Positions 21,771 through 36,350 of a stretch of 64,000 nt of DNA are shown here, piece by piece. The notes beneath the pieces are model-generated. The model saw nothing but the letters and a program-made list of their open reading frames with translations, searched no databases and was not told the origin of the DNA. This DNA comes from Letharia columbiana (taxonomy: Eukaryota > Ascomycota > Lecanoromycetes > Lecanorales > Parmeliaceae), in the NCBI RefSeq assembly GCF_014066305.1, contig NW_023501074.1, positions 372,001 through 436,000 of the forward strand, given 5' to 3'. Position numbers and translations under genes: made by a program. Within the stretch, counting starts at the first letter, position 1, and the number at the start of each line of letters is the position of its first letter.

Positions 21771-22348
21771 ATATATATAAAAGAATAAGATAGAGCTAAA
21801 ATAGAGAATCTTAAATTTATATATATAGTTAATTATTAATTTATTAGATTTACGCTTTTTAATTAAATATTATAAGTAAATAAAGTAACGTTCGTAATTA
21901 AAATCTCTTTCTCTACTTTTAATCTTTTAATAACTTTACTATTTTTTATTAAAACTTTTAATTTTTTTTTTAAATTATAACCCGTAACTTACGCTTTTTA
22001 ATAATAATAAAATTATAAATATTAAAGCGTAAGAAATTTAAATATCGCTTATTAAAGTTCGCTTATTAAATTTACTCGATAGTTTTAATTAAAAAATAGA
22101 TATATATTATTTAATTTTAGAATAACATTTTTATTTTCTATTAAAATTTTAATTTAATTCTTAAATTATAGAATATAATATAGACTTTTAGATAAAAAAA
22201 GAATTTTTAAATTTAGTTTTATAGATTTTTAAAAGCGAGGAATTCAGATATCGCTTATTAAAGATCGCTTATTAAAGATTACTTATTAAAATTTACTCGA
22301 TAGCCTCGATTAAAAAAAAGATTATAAATTTATTTATAGACCTTTAAT
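21771..22348 (-). mobile_element. Family B short repeat, copy B2
   Basis: About 578 bp, from ATATATATAAAAGAATAAG to TTTATAGACCTTTAATCG. It shows the family B features CGCTTATTAAAGTTCGCTTA and TTTACTCGATAG, and aligns with B1 over its length. Non-coding and RIP-mutated. Confidence 0.6.
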
Positions 22349-22479
22349 CGTACTAATATATATAAAAACTTAATTTTTAATTTTTTAATTTTTATTAATT
22401 TATTAGTTTATGAAAAAAATCGTAATTATCTCTTTTTCTATTACGTCTTTATTTATTATTTCTTCTTTATTTATCTTTT

Positions 22480-22596
22480 TATCTTCTTTATATCTCTTTT
22501 ATCTCTTCTATCTCTTCTATCTCTTTTATCTTTTTTATCTCTTTTATCTCTTTTATCTCTTCTATCTCTTCTATCTCTTTTATCTCTTCTATCTTA
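22480..22596 (+). repeat. 9-bp microsatellite TATCTCTTY, about 13 copies
   Basis: Nearly perfect tandem array of TATCTCTTT and TATCTCTTC. Because the unit is three codons, the plus frame at 22410-22634 reads as repeated Phe-Tyr-Leu, which explains the long ORF there. Not a gene. The array retains C residues within TpC/CpT contexts, which RIP does not favour. Confidence 0.9.
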
Positions 22597-22599
22597 CCT

Positions 22600-25500
22600 A
22601 TATAACGAAGCGAAGAATCTTAACGAGATTTTAAGAAAGGTCGAGGTTAGAGTAAAGTTTCGAGTCGAAGTTTCGAGTTTTCTCGAAACCCTAAGCCCGC
22701 CTTAATCCGAGAGCGAGATTTCGAAATATATTTCGTTACTTTAGTAAACTCTAAGTATCTCTAAGTAACCTCTCTAAATTTTAATAAAATATATTAAAAA
22801 TAGAATAAAATAAAATATAAAATACGATAACGTAATTTAAATAAGAGTATAAGATATAGATATTTAAAAAGATAATAAAATATTAGTATATATAATAGAA
22901 TAAGATAGAGCTAAGCTTAAAAATATTAAATTTATATATATAATTAATTATAAATTCGATAGATCTACGCTTTTTAATTAGATATCGCGAATAAATAAAT
23001 TAGCGTTCGTAATTATTAAAAAAATAGATATACGTTATTAATATATAGAATAACTTTTCTATTTTCTATTAAAATTTTAATTTTTTTTTTTAAATTATAG
23101 AACGAAATATGAGCTTTTTAATAAGATAAATTAAGAGTTTTTAAAAAAATAAAACTATATTTATTAAATTAGAAAGAAAGATTAATATAATAAAATTCGC
23201 GGAAATTAATATTCTATAAAAATTCTTAATTTTATTAAGTTAGGTTTTATTTTTGAATATAATATCTATTAAGAAATACTTTAAAATTAACTTTTAATTA
23301 TAAATTAAGAGTTTTATAAAAAGAAAATTAATATATAGAAAATTAAGTGAAAGAAATTACGAAATTTTCAAATAGATTTATAAAATTATTTTATATAAAT
23401 AAGAATATATAGAGTAATCTTTATTTTTAGAAAGTAGAAATTAATAAATTTTCTCTATAGTCTAAAAGAGTTTAATATAAAAATTGTTATTAATTTAAGA
23501 ATTATAATTATAATATCTAAGAGAAGTTTTTAAATTCTAGATTTTTATATTAACGTTTAAAATAAATATATAAAAGATAAATATTTAAGTAAGAGAGTTT
23601 AAAACTAGCGATATATTAATTATATTAATATTATTTAAAGAGATAAATATATTCGCTAGATAAATTATTTAGATAAATCTTTTAAAATAATTTCACTTAT
23701 AAGTTTAGGCTTATGAATTAAATTTATAAAAAGTAATTAATTTTTAAATCTAATTTCGAGATTAAATTCGACTCTCGAAGAGTGAAAATATTTTAATTTA
23801 AGATTTACTTGAAACTATAAGATCGAACTTAGATAATTAGAAATTATCTAAAAATCTAAATTACGTTCTATAATTTAAAAAAAAATTAGAAGTTTTTAAT
23901 AGAAAAAGAGAAGTTATATAATTAATAGATTTTTAAAAGATATTAACTTTATATTAATAAGAAGTTAGTTTTAATACTAGTAATAGTTCTTTTATATAAA
24001 TTATTTTTAATTTTAATTTTAATATTTATAATATTTCTATTAATATTACGAATTTTACGAATTTTACGAATTTTACGATTTTTTAGCGAGAGAGATTCAT
24101 GAATTCGAATCGAGGACGGAGCGGAATAGTTTCGAATTTTGTTGAAATTATTATTACTCGACTATCTACGCTTATATAAAAGAATATTCTTAATAGAGTA
24201 AATAACTTTTTAATAAGCGATATTTAAATTCTTGACTTAAAATATTAATAATTTTAAATTTAATAATTATTTTTTAATTTAAAAGTCTATATTATATTCT
24301 ATAATTTAAAAAAGAAGTTATAAAATCTTAATTAAAAATAAAAAAGTTATTCTAAAATTGAATAATATATATTTATTTTTTAAATTAAAGTTACGAGTTA
24401 TCGGCTATCGAGTAAATTTAATAAGCGAACCTTTACTAGACGATATTAAAATTTCTTATCTTTAAGTATCGAAAAGACTAAATTTAATAATTCTTTTTTT
24501 ATTTAGAAGCCTATATTGCGTTCTATAATTAAAAAGAAAAAATTAAAAAATTTAATAGAAAATAAAGAAGTTTTATTAAAATTAAATAATATATATCTAG
24601 TTTTTAATTAGAGCTATCGAGAGCGAACTTTAATAATTAATATTTAAATTTCTTATACTTTAATAATTATAAGACTAAATTTTAAAATCTTTTTATTTTT
24701 AAAAAGCGTAATTATCGCTCTATAATTAAAAATTAAAATTTTAATAAAAAATAAAAAATAAAAAAGTTATTCTATATATAAATATTATATATCTTTTTTT
24801 TAATAAGAAATTTTAAGAGAGCTAGCGAGCTAACTTAGTTAATCTAATTAAAGAGCGTAGTAAATCTAAATTTATAATAAATCTTAAGATTTTATAGCTT
24901 AGTTTTATTTAATTCTTTTATATATATAAATTAATATATAATTAAATTAACTCTTTAAATAACGTTAAGAATTATAAAGTTAAAAATAGAAAAAAAGAAA
25001 TTAGAGAGTTTAAGATATAAATATAATAAAAGAATTAAAATATATAATAAGTTAGTAAAAAAAAGAGAATAAGAGTTTTTATTTTAATTTAAAGAGATTA
25101 AATGAGATTTTTTCTATAAGTATATAATATCTATATAGTAACTCGTAATTACTCTTTATAATCTAAGTAAAAGCGTATATAAATAATTAATTAATTAATT
25201 ACTATTAAATTAATAAATTTAAGAGAAAGTCTTATATATATAATACTCTCGTTAAAGTTATATTTCTTATAATATTAATATATATAAAAGAATAAGATAG
25301 AGTTAAGTTAGAAAATCTTAAATTTATATATATAGCTAAATATAAATTAGAATTAATTACGCTTTTTAATTAAGTCGACTAAGTTAGCTCGATAGCTCTT
25401 TTATATCTTCTTATTAAATATTAAATATATATTATTTATAAATAAATTTACCTTTTTATTTTCTATTAAAATTTTTAGATTTTTTTTTAAACTATAGAGA

Positions 25501-26382
25501 ATAGTTTACGCTAGTTAATGTAGAAAGAATAGAAAATTTAATCTTATAATTATTAAGAAGTAAGAAGCTTAAATATCGTTTATTTAAGTTCGCTTACGCT
25601 TATTAAATTTACTCGATAGCTCTAATTTAAAAAAAAAAAAAATTTAATTTATAGGCCTTTATTAATATATATATAATATTATTATATATATATAAGAGAT
25701 ATATTAGAAAGAAAAGAAAAGAAAAGTAAGAGTTTTTATTTTAATTAATATATATATCTATATAATAATATAGAAAGATTTTCTCTATATAAATATAATA
25801 TCTATATATTAGTTTATAATTACTCTTTTTTTTAAGTAAAAGCGTTTATAAATAATTACTAATTAATACCTTAAAAATTATAAAATTTAATCTTATAATT
25901 ATTTAAAGATATAAAATATAAATATCTTTTATTAAAGTTCGCTTAATAGTCTCGATTTAAAAAAAATAGATATTATTTAAACTCGAAATAACTCTTTAAA
26001 TTACTATTAAAAAAGATTATTTTTATTATAAAGTCTAAATTTAGTATTTTAACGATTTAAAGATAATAAATATTAATCTTATAATTATTTAAAGTTAAAT
26101 AATTTTAAATCGCTTATTAAAGTTTAATAGCTATATATTTTATATAGAGATTAATTTTAATTTTAAAAAAAATTTTTTTAATATTCCCTTAATTAACAAA
26201 AAAATAAAAATTAAAAAAAAATTAAATTTTTTTTAAAAATTTAAAAAAAAAAAAAAAAAAAAATTTAAAAATTTATATATTATATATTTTTTTAAAAAGA
26301 AAAAATATTATATAATTATAAAAAAAAAAAAAAAAATTATAAAAAAATAAAAAAAAAAAAAAAAAAAAATAAATAAAAAAAA

Positions 26383-26452
<70 letters not shown>

Positions 26453-26583
26453 TTAAAAATAAAAAAAAAAAAATAATATAAAAAAAAAAATATAAAAAAA
26501 AAAAAAAAAAAAAAAAATTTTTTAAAAAATAATTTAAAAATAAATATAATTAAAAAAAATAAAAAAAAAAAAAAATAAATAAA

Positions 26584-26614
<31 letters not shown>

Positions 26615-26682
26615 TATATAATATAAAAAAAAAAAAAAAAAAAAAAATAAAAAAAAAAAAAAAAAATAAAAAAAAAAAAATT

Positions 26683-26737
<55 letters not shown>

Positions 26738-26748
26738 TTAAAAAAATA

Positions 26749-26782
<34 letters not shown>

Positions 26783-27305
26783 ATAAGACCAAATTTATTT
26801 ATAATTTTTATAATTTAATTATTTTATCTAAAAGCTGACATTTCGTTCTATAATTTAAAAAAATATATCAAAGTTTTAATAGAAAATAACAAAGTTATTC
26901 TGAAATTAAATAATATATACCTGTATATATTTTTTAATTAGGGCTATTCGGCTCTCGAGCGAACTTCAATAAGCGTTATTTGAATTTCTTACGCTTTAAT
27001 GATTATAAGACTAAATTTAAGAATTCTTCTTTTATCTAAAAGCCTATATTTCGTTCTATAATTAAAAATAAAAATCTTAAAATCTTAATAGAAAATAAAA
27101 ATTTTATTTTATATATTAATAACGTATATCTAATTCTTAATAAGAAGACGTAAGAGAGCGAGATTTTAATAGTTATAGACGCTAATTAATTTATTCGCGG
27201 TAACTTAGCCGATCTAATTAAAAAGCGTAGAGAACTCGAATTTATAAGTTGCTATATATATAAATTTAAGATTTTCTAATTTAGCTCTATTTTATTCTTT
27301 TATAT
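22600..27305. repeat. Cluster of fragmented and overlapping family A/B termini
   Basis: Recognisable starts or ends of the AGTATATATA...AAGATAGAGCTAAGCTT type occur at 22884 (plus reading), about 24928 (reverse), 25276 (plus) and about 27305 (reverse), and an AGTTTAGGCTTATGAATT end at about 23702. B-type interior words (AAAGTTCGCTTA, CTCGATAGC) recur at about 24170-24420, 24600, 25590, 25935 and 26960. One near-complete short copy is 25276-25673. Small GC-richer patches lie at 22615-22790 and 24040-24170. No genes. The arrangement indicates repeated insertion of these short elements into each other. Confidence 0.55.
26155..26785 (+). repeat. A-rich low-complexity block, about 630 bp
   Basis: The plus strand is almost entirely A with scattered T and only a handful of G or C. 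The strand asymmetry is extreme compared with the neighbouring DNA, where A and T are balanced. It lies between two B-type repeats. Possible origins are expansion of a poly(A) tract or an assembly or consensus artefact in a homopolymer region. Confidence 0.85.
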
Positions 27306-28650
27306 AAATTAATTCTTTTAATAATACTTCTATATCTTTAATATAAACTCTATTTAAATATATCTTACTTTTTTCTTTATTAAGATATTATATTAATAGA
27401 TTAATATAGAAGAAATCTTCTACTTATCTTCGCTATTAATATTATTTATTTAATTAAAAGAAAGCTATTAACTTAGTCTAACGTTTATATTCTATACTAA
27501 TTATAAAAAATAAATTATTATTATTATTAAATATTATATTATATTAATTCGAGAGATAAATAAATAATTATTCGATAGAAGAATTATAATTATATAATTT
27601 AAAGCTAAAAATTCTTTAATAAACTTTTATAGAGCCTATTTATTATATATCTTAATATTTTTAAATTTTATTTATCTAATTTAAACTTATATCGTTTTAA
27701 TCTATATCGCTTTTATATTCTATTTAAAAATTAACTTAATTATTACTCTTATAAATATATTTTAAAATATATTTATTAACTTTAATATTAATATAAGCGT
27801 TATAATTAATTAATAAATAAAGACTATAAAATATTATCTAGTAATTCTATTTAAATTTATTATCTAATATTTTAATAAACTTATATTAATAATATATAGA
27901 GTATTTAAAATCTAATTTAAAAACGATATAATCGCTTAAATTCTTTAGAAATTATTTACTATATATATTTTTATCTAAATTTTAATAAGATAAGATAATA
28001 TCTATTTTATTAATAATATATTAATTATAGTTTTTATAAAGTATATATCTAATAATAATTATATAGAGATTAGAAAATAAATTTTTATTAAAAATATATA
28101 TATTAATAGTAATATCTATCTTAGTAATATTAAAGAATTTATCTTTAAACTTAATATAATAAGAATATAAATATATAATAGATCTTATTTTTAAAATTCT
28201 ATAAAATTCTTTAATACAAGTATAGATAAGAACTCGATTTACTATTTATAAAGTTAGTTAAAAATTAAACTAATCAATATTTAAACTAGTTATACTTCCT
28301 CTTTATAGAAATTCAAAAAAATTAAATAATATTATAAAGCTAATTAATAGAAATTATAATATATAAAAAATTAAATTCTATAAAGTCTTACTTAGAATTA
28401 ATAAATCTATTTTTTATCTAAAATATAGATATTTAAAAATAGATTTATTAAAATTTAAGTATTATTAATTATAAAAGAATTAACTTCTTTCTATATAGTA
28501 AGTTTTTATTTTATTTTTTATTTTTTATTTACTATTATCTTTAAATAGATTTAAAGCTTAAATAATTTAAAAGCGTTAACTTTAATTAAAAGAATAAATA
28601 AATCTAATAAAAAATCGCGATAAGTTTTAAGAATTTTATATTAAGAATTC
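27306..28650 (-). pseudogene. Helitron Rep-region fragment, second copy (RIP-killed)
   Basis: On the minus strand this region aligns with 52500-53690 of the plus-strand Helitron. The best landmark is at about 27750-27777, reading NKYILKYIYK, the counterpart of the Helitron K-Y-L-x-K-Y-x-Y-K-G motif. Further on are a Q-Y-N-E-I...Y-x-D-A-R-Y-S-type stretch with stops and the S-P-S-V-x-R-L-like FFYRTIIYLSL stretch near 27600. It is cut at 27305 by a family B terminus. The upstream limit is uncertain; similarity is clear to about 28600. No function remains. Confidence 0.75.
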
Positions 28651-31600
28651 TAGTATTATTATTTATACTACTACTATAAAACTATTATATAATTTATATT
28701 AAATAATCGTAATCTATTATATAGACTTTATTTAATTCTTTTTATAGTGAAATTATTCTATATAAGTTTCTTTTTTATATAAAGAGATTTCATAGATAGC
28801 GTATCCCTCTCTAGTCTTTTTATTTACTCTCTTATTATTACTATTTATTTCTTTATTAAATCTTTAAAATCCTTTCTTCTAACGATCTAAACGATATATA
28901 AAAATATTATTAAATAATCTTTAAGTCTTATTATTTATAATTTCTTTATATTAGTTTCAATAGGAGTAAAAAGTAAGAGATTATCGAGATTATCTATTTA
29001 TCTTTTCTATCTTTCTTAAGATAATTCTATTATTATCTATTTAAAAACGTCTAATACTTCTAAACGAAATATTTCTAAAGATTTATAGAGTTTAAAAGTA
29101 TTCGAAAGACTTTTATTTAATTTCTAATTAAAATTAAAATATCTATATTCGATTATAAGTTCTATAAGAAAGAATATATAATTACTAATATATTAAATCG
29201 ATTAATCTCTCCTATATATCTATTATAATAAAAAAAGATCTTTAAAATATCGAAATTCTTTTATATATATTAATTATTTTTATTCTCTTTAAAAGTAGAT
29301 AAGATAATATGATTATTAATACTTATTCTATTAGAATACTTTCTCTTTTTAATAATAATATTATTAATCTCTCTAATATCGTAGAGAGTAGTAAGAGCTG
29401 AAATAAGATTATTATTCTATTAGATTACTATAAGAATATCGTCTTAAATTACTATAGTAAAGATATTATACGAGATATTCTTAATAAATCGCTATTTTAT
29501 CTCTATAAGTAATTTTAAAAGATTTATTCGATTTAGCTTTATAGTCTTATATATAATTATTATTATAATTTTTAACTTATTAGTTAACTTCAATTTAATA
29601 AAATAATTATTTATAAAGAGAATAGAGTTAGAGAGTAATATATTAGTAACTAATTTAAAGATTATAACGCTTATATCTTCGAGCCCTTTAACTTTAAACT
29701 TATTTTTAAGACTTTATTTAAGTAAATACTATATATAGTTATAGAGATAGCTCTTATTATTAATTATAAAAATCTTATAATTTTCTTTAATTAGCTTATC
29801 TAAAGCTATAGTAAAATAATAAATATATCTTATCTTTTTAATTATATATTTATTAATTATATAATAACTACTTAAGATATATAATTTCTTTTAATTACTT
29901 TATATCTTATCGATAAATAAAAGTATCTTCTTATATTATATAGACTTCTAATATCTATTCTTTTTAATAGTAAAAGAATTCTCTTTACTAGAATTTAAAT
30001 AATAAATTATTCTTCGAAAAAGTATATAGCGATCTTATACTATTTCGCTAATAAGAATTAAAGATATTAAAGTAATATTATTAATTTTTTAATAATTATA
30101 AATAGTAGAAAAGCGATAGATTTCTATATAGATTATAATAGCGATAAAGATTTTTAGCTTCGAAATATGAATAGATTTCTAATAAGAATCTAAAGAACTC
30201 TATCGCGAAGTATATAAATTTATATTTTTATAAAGTATATTTTAGATAATAGTAGTCTATATAAGATTAAATACTAGATATAAAAGAATTATAAAGTTAT
30301 TTAAGAAGTAATTAATAAGTATATAATATTAAATTTATAGTAGTTAATATTTAGATAATATAAGTATATATCGAAAAAGAAAATTATATTACTTAAGTTT
30401 TTTCTTTTTTATCTTAATTATAATCTCTTTTTTTTAACGTTTCTAAGTCTTATATAGTTTATTCTTATTAGACTAAAATAGAGTAGTAATTTTAGCTATA
30501 TTAAAATATATTTAATAAAATAGTAAGAAAGAATATAAAAAAGTCGCGTTCTTACTATAGATAATAAGGGAAGATATAATAGTAATAAATTAAAATCTAT
30601 TCTCAGTTAAATAATCGTCTTCGTCGAGATTTACTTTATAAATTAGTTTAATACTATATAAATAATCTCGTTAATTAATAAAAGAAAGAAAAGATAGTAG
30701 AGATAACTAGTAAATTAAAATGAGAAGATAATTAAACGTAGTAGATTAATATATAAATTAAGTTTATTAATAAAAAGAAGATAAAGGCCGAAGCACGTAA
30801 TTAAGAAATCGAGAATATACGAGTTTAGAGAGGCTATTTAGATATAGAAATTATAGGCTATAATAATAATTTATAGTAAGAAAAAGAATATAATCGAGTT
30901 TTTATATAAGGGCACTGCGTCTAGCATAGACTCTAAGAAATACGATATCGACTATAATAAGAATTCTAGTTCTTTATCTATATCTATATCTGTAATAGAT
31001 AAAGAGATATAGTTAATAACGACTATATTCTCGTCGAGTATAGTATTAACTCTAGTATTAACTTCGGATTTAATAGCCTTACTAATAAATATCAAGCGAA
31101 AGAGATTAAACTAGATCTCTAAGTAGAAAAAGGCTTTAGAAGAAAATAGTCTCCTTTATAAAGTATTAATATTAAAGCCTAGCAAGTCTAAAAAGAATCG
31201 TAAATCTCGCGTTATGAACTTCGATAAAGCTATTATTAGTATTACTAAGTTATTTAAAAGAATAACTAATACTTAAACTACTACTATATTAGCTTCGAAG
31301 ATAATCGCCTATATTAAAAAACTGAAAACTATAATAGTAGATATTTATAATAATATTAAGAGTATTATAGCTAGACTAGATAGAAGTAATATATCGTTAA
31401 AGAAGAAATATCGAAGAATTATTAGAAGTAGTAAGAATAAGAGCGAGAGTAATAGTCTCCGTCGTTAATCGTCTAATATCTAAATTTAATAACTATTTAG
31501 CGTGAATTTTCGAGTATAATACGCGTATATTTAGTAGTAATAAGAAGAGTATTTTATTAATCCTTCGACGTAATTAGATATTCGAAAAGAGTAGACGATC

Positions 31601-34600
31601 TAATAAGAAAATAACTATTAATATAATTATCTCTTATATATATATAATAGTTTATAAATAGAATCGATATTATATAAGTACGCCGCTATAGATTAAAGGT
31701 CTAATTTTTATCTAAGCTTAAAGATATTCGCTATTTATAGTTACTAAGTAGAATTAAAGGCCTATTCGATATTAATTTAAATACTCGATATTCTATTATT
31801 AATAGTTTATTCGTTCTCGATTAGGCTATAATAATCTCTAGAAATTAAACTTAGTACTCTCTATACTATAGAATATATCTAATCTCTATAGAGATAAAGT
31901 ATATTATCGACTTCGTTTAGCTAGAACTTCTAGATCTTTTAAGTAATAATAAACTTATAAAATATAGTTAGATTATTAATAGAATTAAGACGTAAACCAT
32001 CTAATAAGAAGACTAAGTTATTCGATTTAATAATACTTTAAAACTTTAAACTATATCCTTTATAGCTAGAATAATTAAATCTTTAATTATAAGTAAATCG
32101 ATAAAACTCTCGAAATATCTTATTAATAAAGGCTTAGACTATATTATAGCTATTATATTTCTTTAACTTTCTAATAAAGAACTTAACTCTTTCTTTATTT
32201 ACGAAAGAATGTTACTCGAGGATTTTCTGATAGCGATACGTAAGATGAAGAATGGTATTATTGAAAATAGTCGATATATAGGCCGGCGATCTATTAAATT
32301 TATAGACTATACTAAAAAGTCGATTAGACTATAATAACTTATAGAGTACTATATAGAGTATAAGTTTCGAAGTATATTAATATCGATTCCGCTACTTAAT
32401 AATATCTAGATCGAGATACTATAGTAGCTCTCTAACTTTATTCTTTATAAATCGTATATAATATTAAAATTAGACGTTATCTTTAATATCTAGATTTTAA
32501 AAAAGAAGTTATTCTAAGATAAAGATTTATATCGCTAGCGTAACTAACTCTATAAAAGCTTTTTACGATAATAAAGAACGATAAATATTAAGATAGTTAT
32601 TATAGCGATTATTTCCCCTTATTAAATAAACGCTATAGTAATAGATATGAATTTATATACTAATATAGATTATAGATATAATCTTTATAAGAGTATTCGT
32701 AAGTTCGAGTAATTTACGGATATATTAATTTAAATATCGACTACTATCTAATCGGGCTAGCGTTAAACTCTAACCCTCGTAATTCTACGTAACTAAAATT
32801 ATAATTTAATTTACGAAATCTCTCTATTAATAAAAAGAAAGAAAGATAGTATTCTCGCTATAAATAAAAAACTTAATTCTTTAAATAAAGAATAGCTTTT
32901 CTTTTATATATAGGAATTATAAAGAAAGCTATATAAAGAAACTTATTTCTTTAAGTAAAGAATAATCTTTCTTTTATAAATAAGAATTATTAAGAAAATT
33001 ATATAAAGAAAGTTATTTCTTTAAGTAAGTACGAACTTTCTTTCTTTTTATAATAAGATTCGAACTTATAATAAGATTTTGTAAAAAGATATATCTTCGT
33101 AGAAAGAAGTTACTTTATAAAAAAAAAAGCCTTTTCTAATAAAAATAGTTTTTCTCGAAAAGACGTTTTATTAAATAAGAGGTTATTTATTATAATAAGT
33201 AGTAAAAGTAATAGAAGAATCTAATAATAAAGTAGATAATAATAATAATATAAACGAAGTCGATCTTTTAGAAATTATTTAAATTTAAAATAGCTTTCTA
33301 ATAATAGTAACTTAATTCTTAATAGAGTTAGCTTTAGAAGTTAGTAGAGTAAATACTCTCTTAATCGATATTATTATAATAAAATACTTCTTTTCTTAAC
33401 GATTTCTTATAGAATTAATAGAAATTTAAGCGTTATATTCTACTATAAAATTCTTCGCTTTAAAGAGAATATATAGTAGATATTAAGTATTATACTTCTT
33501 ATTACTATTCTTTTAATATATTAAATATTTATTATTCTTTTTAATTTCTTATCTATTACTTAATTTCTTAATTTTAAATAATAGAAATCTAATAATAAGA
33601 TATAGATCTATTTAGTTTTCTTCTTCTTCTTTTATTAGCTATAGCGAATATAGTTTTCTATAATAAAAATCTTTAGCTTAATCTAATATTAATTTTAGTT
33701 ATACTATAAATATTATCGAATAAATATATATAATATTCGATAGATTTAGTCGATAGATAAGATTTTTAACTTTCTTTAATACTTTAAAAGATTAAACTCT
33801 CTAATTAAAAAACGTCGAAAATAAAATACTTATAATATAATCTTAGATAGATTAATAATTTTTCGAGAAGATTAATAGCTTTATAGCTATTATTATAGCG
33901 AGTTTTTATTATAATATTAATAAAAGTCTTAATATTATTAATTTTTTCTTATTTAATAAAAAATAGTTAATTAAGATTCTCTAATAATAAGTCTATAAGT
34001 AGTCTTAATATATATCTTACTTAAAATCAATTAATAATTTTTTTCATATAAATACTATTAATATAATTAAGTTATTAATATATAATTAAAAAAATAGAAG
34101 TATATTTAATTAGTTATTTATATTAATAATAAGATAAAATCGTAGAGTAATTTTAATAGTTTAATTCGTTTTTTTTAATTATTTATCTATTTAAAAATAA
34201 TAAGTAGTTAAAGTTACTATAATAGTTTTAAGCTTCTTAAAAATAGCTTTTAGAAAGTATTTATAAATTTAATATTATAGTCGCTAATTATAGTATTAAA
34301 AATATCTTAATTATAAGATATTAGAATAATAAATAAAGTATTTATCTAATCGATAATAGTCTATTTATTAAATTCTAATATAAGAAGTTTTCTTTTAAAG
34401 AATTTATATATTCTAATAAAAAGTATATTCTTATTTTTCTAGAAAGAAAGCGCGATAATAAAATTTATTATTATAATATAAAAAGAAATCGATAATATAA
34501 AAATTAAATTAAATTCGCTATAAGTAAAATATCGCTTAATTTAATTAAAATAATAATTAGAATAATATTTTAAATAAGTTTAAAGATACTTTAATAAGTC

Positions 34601-36104
34601 TTTAATATAGATTTATAGTAAGAATCTAATATAAGTAATATAAAAATCGATATAGAAATTCTAATTATATACTAATTAGAAAACCTCTTATTATATAAAC
34701 TTAGAAGTATAAAAATTTATACTTACTAACGTAATTAGTATATATAATATTATAAGATAGAATTATTATATTTCTAAAAGCGAAGTCTTTTTAAAAGATT
34801 AAGCTTAGACTATTTAAATAAGTTAAAAATCTTAATTTATTAAGAATCCTTATTATATACCTTAATAAGACGTTTCTTAAAACTATTATTTATTTCTATT
34901 AAAGTTATATAGTAGATTAAGATTTCTTTAAATAATATTATTTATTTATTTAGTTCTAGAATACTCCTATAAAGACTTTTTAATACGACTTATTTTTTTC
35001 CGAAATATATATCTACTTAAAGTTCAAATAATATATTAATAATAATAATTAATTTACTAGTTTCATAGCGTATAGTAAAATTAAATTTTAATAAGTATTA
35101 AGAAGTATAAATTAGTTAAAATTTTAATTTATTAATAAAAGAAGTAGAAAGCGTAGTTTATTAAGTAATCTAAATTATAATAGAATAATCGATATAAATT
35201 ACTACTAAGAATACTTCTAATACTTTAATTAAATATTTAGAATTACGAATTATCTAAACTATAATAGCGATCTTAAATTCTATATCTTAATAATTATATT
35301 TTATAATATTAATTTATTTATTTAAAAATATTATAACTTATACGTCTTCTCTAGTAAAAATAAAGAATTTTTTTATATATATAATAAATTATAATAGCGA
35401 AATCTTATACTTTAAAAGTATCGATATTAATATATAACTTTTATTTTTAATTAAAATATATTAAAAAGAAAGATAAGCGAAAAGTATTTTATAAATTCTA
35501 AAAGATAGAAATTTCTTTTTAAGTTAATTTCTAATATAGCTTTATCAAAGTTCGCTTATATATAAATTTAATAAATTATTTTTTAGAAGTAATAATAATA
35601 GATATAATAGCTACTTCGAATTAATTTAAAAAAGTAATTAACTTAATTATTATTACTTAAATAAAAAAAGTCTTTTATTTCTATAATAATTAATTATATT
35701 ACGTGTAATAAAAAATCGAGTCTCTTAGTTATTTTATTAAGTCGAGAAAGACTTTTAAGTTATAAAGATTTAATAGAAATCGAAATATAATAATTATTTT
35801 AATATTTTTTTCTATTATAAATATATTAAAAGAATTAATATATTATCTTAATAGTATTACTAATAGAAATCTTATAAAGATTTTTATAAGTATTAGAAAA
35901 GTACGTTTTTTTATAATAGCTAAAATAACTATTAAAACTAAGATTTATATTTTTAAAAAATTCTATTAAAAATGATAATACTATTTATAAAAGTATATAT
36001 AAAAGTAAAAAGTAAATATAGTAAGATATTAGTTTAACGTTATATATATAATAAAGCTCTTTTATATCTTATAAGTACTATACTAGATTCTTTCTAATCG
36101 CGAT
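28651..36104. other. 7.4 kb RIP-degraded DNA, unassigned
   Basis: No surviving frame over 60 codons. 28651-30500 may be the N-terminal part of the minus-strand Helitron, but I could not align it. 30780-32500 reads as stop-broken protein in the plus direction, and keeps short unmutated patches (about 30905-30935 and 32205-32300), which suggests a younger or low-copy coding element of unknown kind. The rest is featureless apart from a 70-bp tandem repeat. Confidence 0.55.
32874..33060 (+). repeat. 70-bp tandem repeat, about 2.6 units
   Basis: Words of the type TTCTTTAAGTAAAGAAT and AATTATAAAGAAAGCTATAT recur at steps of 70 bases (about 32874, 32944, 33014). Each unit has a short self-complementary TTCTTTA...TAAAGAA core that could fold. 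Confidence 0.7.
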
Positions 36105-36350
36105 AACTAATTACTAGCCGAAAAGATATAGTATATTTTATAAGATATTTCATATTAAGTAATATTATATCGTATCCGAATATAGTATAAATAGAGTCGA
36201 ATATCATATTATTTTTCTAATATGAGTTCGAGATCTTAGCGATATATTTCACGATATAATATATCTATAATATTATAATATAATATAGTATATATATAAA
36301 ATATCTCAATTAAGATTTATATATTTATAGAATAATTCGACTAAGATATA
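36105..36350 (+). repeat. LTR-like dispersed repeat C2
   Basis: Starts TTACTAGCCGAAAAGATATAG and contains ATATTATATCGTATCCG, TATAAATAGAGTCGA and TTCACGATATAATATATC. It is the least mutated of the three C copies. TATAAATAGAG followed by a likely start region fits an LTR promoter. No partner in the same orientation nearby. Confidence 0.5.

Noticed and set aside
22410..22634. 74-codon ORF with a Phe-Tyr-Leu repeat, resembling a membrane peptide
   Set aside because: Produced by a 9-bp microsatellite in frame.
26155..26785. Poly(A) tail of a LINE or processed retrocopy
   Set aside because: Far too long, interspersed with T, and no LINE coding remnant is recognisable beside it.
29400..29500. Copia reverse transcriptase Y-V-D-D-like phrase on the minus strand
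   Set aside because: The neighbouring translation does not follow reverse transcriptase order, and DD-containing phrases are common by chance in this composition.
30780..32800. Starship captain (DUF3435 tyrosine recombinase), hAT or PiggyBac transposase remnant
   Set aside because: I looked for their usual motif patterns in the broken translation and found no convincing match.
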